NCBI GenBank assembly: GCA_014529385.2
Contig: CM043954.1
Location: forward strand, 94,259,247-94,323,246
DNA length: 64,000 nt
Source: Adiantum capillus-veneris
Taxonomy: Eukaryota; Streptophyta; Polypodiopsida; Polypodiales; Pteridaceae
Direction: 5' to 3'
The notes beneath the pieces are model-generated. The model saw only the letters and a program-made list of their open reading frames with translations. It ran no database searches and was not told where the DNA came from. The translations under genes were made by a program, and so were the position numbers. Below, one piece after another: positions 44,772 through 54,976 of the stretch. How positions within the stretch are numbered: position 1 is the first letter of the stretch; the number at the start of each line of letters is the position of its first letter.

Positions 44772-44897
44772 AACAGCTCGGTGAGGTTGGCATCTTTATT
44801 ATGTAATTGTCACGTGCTTGTGTTTCATTACTAAACATGATCCAACCAGCATAGAAAAAGAGAAAAAGGTTGTCGTCACTACCCTAGCCAATACTGG
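44574..44897. repeat. Tandem duplication of about 160 bp led by (CT)n
   Basis: Copy one 44574-44732, copy two 44733-44897. Each starts with a (CT)n run then 'caaaaacagctcg.tgagg' and ends 'agccaata'. Several substitutions and a small insertion separate them. Confidence 0.92.
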
Positions 44898-45277
44898 TGG
44901 CTTGCACGTTACCACAGTAGGGATCTTCTTTGTTGGTCATGACAAAATCAACCAAGTGTCTTAGGGTTGAAGTACACGACTGCATGCGTTGTATAAGACT
45001 GAGGAGGAATTTTATATGGGCAACCAATTGCGCTTCCAGTATGGAGGGTCTCTGTCGTGTTGCCACACGTGCAAGGAAGTTTGCAAAGAGCTAGTGAACT
45101 TGCAATGCTTAGAGGAAGACCTCATCATGAGCAAGTGCAGTGTGGGGCCCCACAGAAATGCCTCAGCAGGCAGCAAACTCGTTTAAGTAGTCGAGTGGAA
45201 CAAGGTGGAAAGCCAAGGGGTGCTATTGTAGTAGTGTTGCCATGCGGAGACCCACCACCCTGTGTGCGAACGGACGG

Positions 45278-45332
<55 letters not shown>

Positions 45333-48300
45333 CTCGATTGGCAGCCCATGCAACTCCAATATCCAATCGGCCACCCAACTGTTGTTGAGACTTTCCCTGC
45401 ATACGTCCCTTTCGCCACATAAAAAATCATGTTTTTATTTACCTGGTGAGCAGAAGGTCCTGTTTTGGCCCATAAGCGACCACGTAGCGATTGCTCTAAA
45501 TTTATAAAAAAAACATCGCTTTGACATCAGTGTGAAAATCTGCAAAAAAATGCCGCTAGTTGAAGAGGGAGACAAGCAAAGCCGAGCGACATTTTCTTTT
45601 TCTCTAGGAACAGGAGTTTCATCCAGGTGTGAGCAGATATCGACGGGCTGAGAGTGCACGTATAGACGATGGTGCTACAAGTGACGACGATGGTATACGA
45701 CTCACGGGCGGTGGATGGAAGTAGCATGCTACGGTGCTGCTATAGGCGTGCATAGCAGGCAGTAAGGCATATCTTGCATGCAATGATGGTAGTGCAGGGC
45801 CAGTACGAGGGCATAGAGTTGTTACAAGGTGGAAAGGGGCATTGGGGGGCAGAGTCAGCACAATGGCAGGGCTACAGCGGGCCATGAAGACCCGCTCTGG
45901 GTACTGTGCAGAGCGATGCAGCGATGCTGGGCGGTTCTACTATCGACGTGGACGGGCCTCCCAAGTGGCCAAGCGGTGGTAACGTTGCAAGGTTCTAGCA
46001 GCAGGCCACAGTAGCAGTCACAATGGAGCAAGAGCCAAAGAGAGCGAGAAAAAAGATTTTCCCTCTAGCTATAGTGCTCTAAGCTCTATCTGCTATCCTT
46101 CATCTTCCTCATTACTTGGTGAGCTCTATCTGGTCGCTGAAGCCACCACGTGACAGAGCTTCAGAGCTTCAAATAGAAAATACATTTAATAAAAAAACGC
46201 CGTGAAAAGTGATGATGGTTGGCAAGCAAACAAAAGCAGTGTCGCAGGTTCGCAGAGCCGCCAATTCGGAGCTTCACAAAGGCAGCAACTTGCAGGTGGA
46301 GACAAAGCTTTGCAAAGCCAACAATTCAATATTCTTCAGATAAGTCTCTAGCCATTCTAATTTGAGTGAGAGAGAGAGAGAGAGAGAGAGATTCCATGCC
46401 AGAGGCTAGCGGCAGGTGGCCACTCTTTGAGAGAGAGAGAGAGAGATGGAAACAGTTCTTGTCAATCAGTAGAGCGGGGCCACGGGTGATGAAAGGGTCG
46501 AGGACTTCTCAAAAAATGCCATCGCCATGCTAACTTGCCTCTGGTTATATAGTTCGAAATCCGGCTATGGCAACTCTACGCGTGATGAGGACAGCATATC
46601 ACGAGCCCTCATTTGTTGCCTTGCCTCTCATGCGTGCCTCGCTATCTCGACATTTCTAGATGCATGTGTGTGCGTATGTGTGTTCGTGTTTAGTGTCAGC
46701 TATTCATGGTTGACTGCTTGGCTATTCATGATTGATTGGCCAACACCTTGACAGGCTAGTTGCCAAGCCTCCTTGGCATGGTGTGAGACCTCCCAACCTC
46801 GGACAGATGAGGGAGATCCTGAGAGCATTCATTCCATGACGTAGATTCTAATACTCTAAAAGTAGTTCTCAACGAGGCGTCTCCCTAGAGTCTATTCACT
46901 TCTAAGCCTCAATGCCTTGGATAAACCCTCCAAAAAAACTCATCGTAAGCCTCCTATCACAAACATTGCATCGTCACCATCCACTATTACACACCCCCTT
47001 TTGTGCTAACTAGACTTGCTTGGTGGGTGTTGCTATAGAGCATCTATAGAATATAACACGACATATGGAGATTGATATCAAGCATCTAGCACTGAAGTAA
47101 ACAAGTACAAAGTTTGTCAAATCTGCATTTGCAATAGTGATGAGCGTACTAAATATGGTGTCTTCCTCTATGGAGACGCCAAACTCAACACGCCCATTAT
47201 CATGTGACCTTGCATCGCGAAAACAACAAACGAACGTATTGTTTGGCCGATGCAAGTTCGCAACATGAAGTTCTCTTTTCAAGGTCAAAATTCCAGCATG
47301 TCCCACGTATAGAACCCTGCTATTGGAACGATTCCTAGACTTCTTGAGTATAGACCCTACGTATAATAGAATGCTACTTCATGGCCAACAAGTTGCATAA
47401 CCGAGGAGAAGCCATGCTTGGTCTACAAGGAGAGGGCGCACTGCAAATAGGAAACTGGCTATAGCATAAGACAAGAGAAAGAGTTGACGGCCGAGCAAAG
47501 AGAGATAGTACAAGTTTAACAAGGAAAAATCTATTGAAAAGCACCCATAACTCTACGCAGTGAACCTTCGACATACAATATAAATTAGATCTACTTCTCT
47601 TTAAGCTTAATCAATATGCCACATCTCCTGTATTTGTCTTAATGCGTGTTTTGTGTCTGATAGCAGGGAGGAATATATTCACAACACTAGACATTTTAAT
47701 TGCACAAGCGTGACTCTAGCTCAACAACACTACAAGGTTCGTTATCTATATCCAACACTCCATGACTATGAGTTTGCTTGGAGCAACACATAAGCGCTAC
47801 GAAGCAGGGCACGACTTCCGTTTCTTATAATTTTTGGAGAGACCACAATGCGAACTCTCCACCATACTTTTGTACGGCACCTCTGCATAATGTGCACTAA
47901 ATACTTTGTAACTTCAATCTGTGACATTTCATTGCAAGACGATATGTTTAACTATTCACATTGCTTTTTGGTAGCTTGACTCAAACATTGTCCTCGGGCT
48001 TCCACAATTGGATGAATTTGTACACGATTATGAGGTCGGTAGTGTAGTTCAACTTTTATAGATTGTTTATGCTTTTTGTAATTTTGAGTTTGTCAAAGCT
48101 TCCTTAAGTTTAGTTTTGCCATATTTTTCCTCACCAATGCATGCTCGATTTCGATCATCATATCTATATATAAAACAGACATGCATTTCTTTTCTCACAA
48201 TTTGACAATTCAACCTATATATTGAAATAAAAAAAAATTGACCCTTGACTATGCTTGATTGAGAATAAGATGGGTGCCTCAAAGATTATTCAACAGTTTA

Positions 48301-49661
48301 GAGATTAAATGGTCTATATTACTAGGTTGAATGGTGCAATCTCCAATCAATTACGAAAGTAGGTTAAAATGCAACCCTTTTTGCTCAATTCAATTACCCT
48401 CTTTAGTAGCCCTTTGTCATATAAGAAGCACTATGGGACACAACTTGCTTTTTCCCAATGCTCATCAAGTCTCGAACTAAGCTATTGGTGCCTATCAATT
48501 GGTTCTACTCATTTTCTTGCGTCACCACAACAAAACCCAACGCGACAGTATTCACAACCAACTAACCAATTAACCAACTACGCTCGAAAATCTATCAGAT
48601 TATGTATGGCAAAGGCCCACCAAGCAAGATGGGCAAACCTTGCCTTGTATGCAACTCTAGTTTTTGAGAGATACCCCTTATGGAAGGTCTGCTTTCCAAA
48701 CCATATGCTCTCAACTCTTTGCAAATTCACTGATTCTACTGCCAAACTCAAAAGTAAAAATTAGTTTAAAGCAAGCAAAATAATTCGTAAGCCGTGAAGC
48801 TCATTGGCCTTGACAATCTATCCCAAAATCCCTGATGGTTTCACTTGCTAAAGTTCCCCTTGTCAAACACTATGATGTTGCTGAGCTTTGATTGTCTGTG
48901 CTCTCAAAGGAAACACTCTGGAGGTACTCCTTGCTGCCTTTGTCGCCGTTCCATGGAGTTGAAATTTGAATCAAATGGTTTTGAATCCAATTCTGCAGTT
49001 TTTTAATGATCTCGTGCTAAGTACATCCATCGAATTAAATAGTCATGCTGACTTGTCAGCTTCAACCTGGTTTCGAGGTCGGAAGTGATGAAATTTTGAA
49101 AGTTTGAGAATTTTGCAAGATGTGGAAACCGGACCTTGCAAGAAAATCTTGGGCATAAGACCGAACTCTGACTAGTTACGGCAAGGTTCACAGAGATACT
49201 GCTAAAACGCGAGTAGACGATTTTCACGGTGGCATTGGGCAACCATTGTAACTATTGGCCTCTTGAGTTGTCATGGATCGACACGAGCATCGCAAGAACC
49301 TTCGAATTTGTTTGTTATGATAACTCACCATTGTCAGAAAACCAGCGACTAAATGGCTGAGGTATTGTTGACCAACAGAGTGATGAAAGAGATCGACAAG
49401 GTAATAATGCCAATCTGTGAATTGGGGATTGAGTAGAGTCGAGATGGCCCCGGAAGAGTAGTCTTTTCTAGAGACCCCATATCCTAAAGGTTATATATAT
49501 ATCATGCATTGATGAATCAAGAGAATAATTGATCTAGCCCCCTTAACAAATTATGGAAGACTAATGGCCGAAAAACCGTGGGAGGTAACAGTGTTCGGGA
49601 AAAGTGTACATGATTAGCCTTGAGCCACTTGCAAAATCAAAGTAGCCACTGGCTAGTATTG
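44898..49661. other. Unassigned DNA left of the right-hand gypsy element
   Basis: No recognised gene or LTR pair. Holds (GA)n at 45281-45329, short GA tracts near 46367-46391 and 46430-46446, and 'tatatatatat' near 49492. Frames such as 48369-48764 (+) and 47010-47306 (-) have no recognisable domain. Confidence 0.5.
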
Positions 49662-51264
49662 TGTCATAAAATCTAATATCTAACTAACCCAAATGATTTT
49701 CTCATATTAAATTGATCACTTAATGTGGGAGAATAAACGGGAACAAGTGTTAAGATATAGGTATGTGCTTTTAGATCTATCTCAACACGGGGCCAATGTA
49801 AAGGGGCCCAAAAGGGAGATGGTCTATCAAAGAGCAAGGCTAACCAATGGAGCATAAGACCTTAGGGTTAGCTTCATTGAAGACCTCCAATAAATGTGTG
49901 TAAAAGTCCTTTTGACCTTAAGTAAGCTAGGGCTGAGCTTGAGGTGGGAACCCGGCCCAAGCTCGAGGTGCTTGTCCTGCTTGAGGTGCTTGTCATGCTT
50001 GAGGTGTTTTTCATGCTTGAGGTGCTTGACTGGCTCCATGCTTGAGGTGCTTGACTTGCTACATGATTAAGGTACTTGAGGTGCCTTGAGAAGCTTGCCT
50101 GAGATGCTTGTGGGAACACCCCCTAGCTCAAGTGCTTTGTCATGCTTGATGAGGAAGGTGCTTGATCACCTAAAGTCAAAATCATTCCTACAAGAGGGGG
50201 GGCGAGCCCTTTTCCTAGGAGCTAGAGAGAGAACACCCACTCACACACACAAGGGAAGCCCCAACTTGAAGAGGCAGCAAGGACACATGTCAGGCCCCTA
50301 CCCATGTTACCTTCATGTGTTGCTTGAAGCCTATTGGCTAAGCTTCAAAGGGGTCCAATGATAAATTACATGAATTATCTAATTGTTTTAGCATTTATCA
50401 AGTCCTCTCTCTCAAAGGGGAAAGGGGGACACTTGTCCCAAGGCTACCCATGTTGCTTGTAATGGCTCCTACTTGTTATTGGCTAGGCCTGGAGCGGTCC
50501 AATGAGCTTCAGGCATGAGCTACAAGGGGGGGTCGACCCAAGCAAGCTAGGGGGGTGCCTAGGGGGTATAATCACCCACACACACTCACAATCACTCTCA
50601 TTGTGTGATATGCAAAGTGCAAGAGCTCCCTCTCCAAGCAAGTAGAGGTTGAGAACCTACACCAACACTCTTGGCTATGGAGTGCAAATCCAACCAAGAG
50701 CCATGCTTCAATGCTTAAGGCTTGCCATCTCCTTCTTCTTCATTACTATGCTATTATGTATGCTAGCAACAAGAGTATGATAAGTGAGGAACTAATTCTT
50801 TCTCCTACGAAATGTTTCTTCTTCCTCTTCCCTACCCTCATTCCCTGCTAGCTCTCTCCACCTTCGAAGGTGTTTGAGGTCTTGGGACTGAGGCTTGGGA
50901 TAGTTAAAGCTTTCTTCAAGTTTATGTTATGTTTGTGGTGCATGAAGCCTTCCATCTTCATGGCATCACCTAGGTCACAAGGAACACAAAGACTGTATTG
51001 TAACAAGTCTCTCTTTATGGGAGAAATCATAATACAAATGCCTATTGGAGGGGGGACCGGCTCCACATAAATCCGGTCCTCAATTGTTGTCATGTTCTCT
51101 AAACTCTCTCTCTTGCAAAAGTATTGTCTATGCCAAGTTAACTAATTGCTATGATTATGTTGCTATCTTCAATTATGTCTACCCGCTATGCTCACAAAAT
51201 CATTTCTTGAAAGTACTCTATTAAATTCCGCTATTCTCAAATTGAATAGGCAAATTCCATTACA
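49662..51264 (+). repeat. 5' LTR of the right-hand gypsy element
   Basis: TGTCATAAAA...CATTACA, 1603 bp. It shares its sequence with 62851-64000 and, more distantly, with 251-1745 on the other strand. Around 49930-50110 a minisatellite is built on 'gcttgaggtgcttg'. Confidence 0.95.
49925..50110 (+). repeat. LTR minisatellite (GCTTGAGGT-type units)
   Basis: Successive variants of 'gcttgaggtgcttgtcatg' in the U3 part of the LTR. The 3' LTR (63124-63312) carries one extra partial unit ('attaagatgcttgaggtgct'), so the array has changed length since insertion. Confidence 0.85.
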
Positions 51265-51265
51265 T

Positions 51266-51283
51266 TGGTATCAGAGCATTTGG
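51266..51283 (+). other. Primer binding site, tRNA-iMet type
   Basis: TGGTATCAGAGC begins two bases after the LTR end and is complementary to the 3' end of initiator tRNA-Met; the following bases match less well. Confidence 0.93.
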
Positions 51284-51679
51284 TTTCTCTTTTCTTGCTT
51301 AAGAAGAGAGGTCCTTAAGTAGCCTATAAATGGTTGACGTTGTTAATTATAATAGAGTAAGTGGAACTGGGATCTAATACCGGTTTTGTTAAGCCCACTA
51401 TGTGGGGGATGGTGCACACCTCGGGAGCTTTGGACTTAATAATGGAGTCTTTTTAGACTTGCCTACGGCTTTACCATTATTGAGCCATAAGAAGTCCGAA
51501 AGGAGCTAGCCCTTGGCAACTCTGCTATGTTAGACCTACTCCTCTACTCTCTATAATTAACCACTTTGAGCCGTGGGTGTAGATACTTAAGAGCCGATTT
51601 TCAAAGGCTAAGAGGAGTGGCAACTAAGGTTTTGAATTGCCAAAGCATACACTAAGTACATACATAAAATTTTGTTAAC

Positions 51680-53178
51680 ATGGTTGACAATAATCAAGAG
51701 AGTAGAATGAACATTGATAGCTTTGATTTTGCACATGAAGGTGCTAATGATGATGCTCCCATGTTTGTGAATTATCTTGTGACTAGGTTGCAACAAGCTA
51801 TGGGCAACCCTACCTTGCAAGCCGAAGTTACTCAACAACTTCATGCCTATGGAATTTCCCTTCCACTCCAAGAGGAGAGAGAGCTTAGGAGGCCTCTTGA
51901 AGAGACCCCCAAAAGAAGACTCTCTCCCATTCGAGAGGAGGAATCCAAAGAGAAAGAAAGCAATGAAAGTCTAAGTTCTTCTGAAGATGTGGCTCCACGA
52001 AGAAGGCGGTCTAAACGATTGCCTACTCCTCCCAAGAGGAAAAGAGCAACCCATAGTCCTTCTCCTCATCACTCTCAAAGGCAAGAGAGGAAACAAAGGA
52101 AGAAAAGGGCTAGGAAGAGGTCACCCTCTTCTCCGTCTTCTTCACCTTCCTTCTCTTCCAATGAAAGTTATGGCTATTCTCCTAGAGAATACAAGAGGGG
52201 AGGGCATCGCAAATCATTTCCTGCATGGCGAAGGTCACAAAAGCTAAAGAAGTTCAAGGAGGGAGGAAAGAGTATCTCTTTTCTCACCTACGATGGCACC
52301 TTTGGTGCTACCGACAAAGTGTTGGCCTTCATCCAGCAATTTGATGCGGCCTTTGGGGACGAGGGCTTCACAGAGTCCTCCAAGCTACGCCATGTAGCTA
52401 TGCACTTCCAAAAATCAGCTCGTCAATGGTGGGCTAGCCTTCGTGGCAATGGAGAAGCCCCAAAGACATGGAAAACTCTACGAGTTTCCATCATGAAGCA
52501 ATTTCTTCCAAGCGATACTAAAGATAAAGTTCTTACCGAATGGCGTGGCTTGAAGCTCCTCTCTCATGAGTCTATCAACAAGTATGTAGATAAGTTTTGG
52601 GATTTACATCTCAAAGCTACTGTCTTTCAAAAGATAGACTTTGCCGAGCAAAGACAACAATTCTGTGCGGGATTACCTGAAGAGATGGCCGAATATATCA
52701 ACTCTCAACGGCCCGGTACTATTACCGAAGTAATCCACCACACCATGGTTGCTTCACGCATCAATTTTCATCAAGGGGCTAGACGTAATGTCAAGCCCAT
52801 GGAAAACAAAGATAAAAATGATGCAAAGGGAAAATCCAATGCTCAAAATAATTCCCAAGGCACTTCCAACAACAACAACAACAATCGGTCCAAGGAGAAG
52901 GGAGTTTACAAAGGTAAAAACAAACTCTCTCCTGAAGAGCTTGAAGCTTTTCGCAAGGACCATAAGTGTTTCAAGTGTGGGGAGCAAGGACATGGCTATC
53001 GTTCTTGCCCCAAGAAGAATACTCGCAATGAGACTCCTAGGGCTTCCACCATCGAAGCTCCAAAAGAGGATGCTCATTGCAAAGGATCATCACTCTCCTA
53101 TGCTTGGGGAAAGGTAAGAGAGCATGATGCCTTCATCTTGTTTGATCCTGGCTCTACTCTCAACTTCATATCAATAGA
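51680..53178 (+). pseudogene. Gag and start of protease, right-hand gypsy element
   Basis: Opens with 'MVDNNQESRMNIDSFDFAHE'. Residues about 85-200 are very basic and Ser-rich. The gag core follows ('DKVLAFIQQFDAAFGDEGF', 'ARQWWASLRGNG', 'EWRGLKLLSHESINKYVDKF'). The zinc knuckle 'CFKCGEQGHGYRSC' is near residue 430. The protease begins near residue 485 with 'AFILFDPGSTLNFISI' (D-P-G-S in place of D-S-G-A/T). Here the frame is interrupted by CACTA sequence, which adds a short foreign tail and a stop at 53201-53203. The gene was open from its Met to the insertion point. Gag would form the particle. Confidence 0.93.
53176..53178. other. CACTA target site duplication, left copy (AGA)
   Basis: AGA here and AGA at 59209-59211 bracket the CACTA transposon. 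The 3-bp size is diagnostic of the CACTA superfamily. Confidence 0.92.
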
Positions 53179-53200
53179 CACTACAAGAGGCTCTTCATAT

Positions 53201-53375
53201 TAGCGACGCTCACACAGCGACGCTCAAAAAAAAAAATTCCCGGCGTCGCTATGAGCGTCGCTATAAGCGTCGCTATGAGCGTCGCTATAAGCATCGCTAT
53301 GAGCGTCGCAAATTTACAAAGAAATTTGCGACGCTCATAGCGACGCTTATAGCGACGCTCATAGCGACGCCAGCT
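53201..53375. repeat. Left subterminal repeat array of the CACTA element
   Basis: GCGTCGCTAT-type units at a strict 12-bp period start at 53243, 53255, 53267, 53279, 53291 (one base variant) and 53303, with the two bases after each CTAT unit alternating GA/AA. An inverted array of the same units runs 53328-53370, so the block can fold into a long hairpin with its loop near 53310-53325. Two more GCGACGCTC units lie nearer the end (53203, 53217). In En/Spm such 12-bp subterminal motifs are the binding sites of TNPA. Confidence 0.92.
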
Positions 53376-53402
53376 GGGGTAAAAAAATAACCGAGCGCGC
53401 CC

Positions 53403-53431
53403 AAAAACTCAGATCTCAGATCTGAGTTTTT
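53403..53431. repeat. Left 14-1-14 palindrome of the CACTA element
   Basis: AAAAACTCAGATCT and its exact reverse complement around a single C at 53417. It sits just inside the left subterminal array. Confidence 0.93.
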
Positions 53432-53467
53432 CGGCGCCCTCAAGCAAAGAGCAGGTAACGCTCTCCC

Positions 53468-53510
<43 letters not shown>

Positions 53511-53515
53511 TTTTC

Positions 53516-53551
<36 letters not shown>

Positions 53552-53669
53552 AGAGGAAGGAGAGCCAGGTATGCTCCTTCCCTCTCCTCATTCTCATGTT
53601 CCCTTCCCCTCTTTCTCTCTCCCTCTCTCTCTCTCTCACACACACACATACACACACACACATAGTGTT

Positions 53670-53717
<48 letters not shown>

Positions 53718-54200
53718 TGCAAAAACGCACACACATACATAAACAAAGAATGCACACACACATTGAGAGAGAAAAAGAGAGAGAGAGAGCATGCATAAAC
53801 AAAAAACGCACGCATTGAGAGAGGAAAAAAGAGAGAGAACATGCATAAACAAAAAACGCACACATTGAGAGAGGAAAAGAGAAAGAAAACATGCATACGA
53901 TCCAAAAAAACGCACACACATTGAGAGAGAAAGAAAGAGAAACTAAGGGAGCGTCGTAGGAAACTAATTAAAATTAAAAGACCTAAAGATCTAGCCGACG
54001 AGGAGTTGAACTGAAGACCTATTATTCAAGAGAGAAATGGCATAATCAATCTATCATACTTGGCATGGGTGATAGAAAAGTTATACCATTTATCTCTTTT
54101 TATTGGCACACACATCCACACACGCGCACACACACAGGAAGAAGAGAGTTATAACGTCGTAGGAAACTATCTTAAAAGACGTTAAAGATTAGGTTATATG
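53432..54200 (+). repeat. Microsatellite and minisatellite block in the CACTA left arm
   Basis: (CT)n at about 53469-53515, (CA)n at 53520-53547, further CT/CA/GA tracts to 53710, then a minisatellite of about 50-55 bp (about 53740-53940) with units 'cgcac.cattgagagag' plus 'catgcataaacaaaaaacgc'. No coding capacity is supported; the long Ser/Cys/Val-rich frames here are artefacts. Confidence 0.88.
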
Positions 54201-54560
54201 TAGACTTACATTAAATTAGATTTAGGTTTATTTTTAACTAGATTTACGTTTATTTAAGCTAGATTTAGATTTACGTTATATTAGATTAGATGCGGGTCTC
54301 CATAGACTGCGATGCCTGCATGAAGCGGGTGAAGACAGCCCTCAATGGAATATAGGGTATTGCTGCCTTCACTCATGGTGGGCTCCGTCGATCCAAAAGT
54401 ACTGGTGAAATGTCTTCAGAAGATAGGGAAGAAGGTGGATCTTCAGGGCGGCAAGAGTCACTACATCCCCGACACAATGACCATCTAGACAACCTCTAGT
54501 CATTAGACTTACGTTAAATTAGATTTAGCTTTATTTTTAGTTAGATTTACGTTTATTTAG
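54201..54560 (+). repeat. Direct repeat flanking the captured HMA fragment
   Basis: About 54201-54257 and 54504-54560 share 'gactta..ttaaattagatt' and 'agatttacgtttattta', with a few mismatches. The HMA-like fragment (54290-54488) lies between them. Confidence 0.8.
54290..54488 (+). pseudogene. Captured heavy-metal-associated (HMA) domain gene fragment
   Basis: Two halves of an HMA domain as in HIPP/ATX1-like plant metallochaperones. 54290-54352 reads 'MRVSIDCDACMKRVKTALNG', including the metal-binding CxxC (Cys-Asp-Ala-Cys) and the 'KRVK.AL' helix, then TAG at 54353. In another frame, 54375-54488 reads 'MVGSVDPKVLVKCLQKIGKK', then 'VDLQGGKSHYIPDTMTI' and a stop. This is the second half of the fold, where family members read VxGxVDPKxLxKxLxKxGKK. 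The strand between them is shortened. An intact domain would bind Cu, Zn or similar metal. This copy is broken and is best explained as host DNA captured by the transposon. Confidence 0.65.
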
Positions 54561-54872
54561 ATTTACGCTTATTTACGTTAGATCGAGTCCACGCAAGAAT
54601 TACTTACGGTTTAGGGTTTAGAGTTAGACGAACAGTGAAAAGATCTACTGTGAAAAGATGTTAAGATGAAGTGAAGTGCTACAGCTAGAGAAGAGGCAAA
54701 GGGATTTTGTCCACTACATGCAGTATCATGTAGACGTGGGTGTCTAGATTTCTTGTACCCACAAATATAGGTATTGACCAATAAAGACGAGATTATAACC
54801 CGGTGGTTCTGATCTCCGTGCACCTCTAGACCGAGGTGTGCGGGGATTGGACATGACTAGAGAATGTGAGGT

Positions 54873-54876
<4 letters not shown>

Positions 54877-54911
<35 letters not shown>
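54877..54911. repeat. (GA)n microsatellite
   Basis: Short pure GA run about 65 bp upstream of the first transposase exon in the CACTA element. Confidence 0.95.
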
Positions 54912-54914
<3 letters not shown>

Positions 54915-54976
54915 GACGAAGAATGCCAATAGAATATTAAATTTGTTGTCCAGGTTATAAGTTTTTTATCCTCATT

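Noticed and set aside
47010-47306. 98-codon minus-strand ORF
   Set aside because: Some globular look, but no motif I can identify and no supporting context.
48369-48764. 131-codon plus-strand ORF
   Set aside because: No family resemblance, Ser/Leu/Thr-rich composition typical of chance ORFs in this DNA.
53409-53921. 170-codon Cys/Ser/Leu-rich minus-strand ORF in the CACTA left arm
   Set aside because: Made of CT, CA and GA tracts plus a minisatellite; no domain.
54290-54488. Intact host HIPP/ATX1-like gene
   Set aside because: In-frame stop, shortened middle and frame change; located inside a CACTA element.
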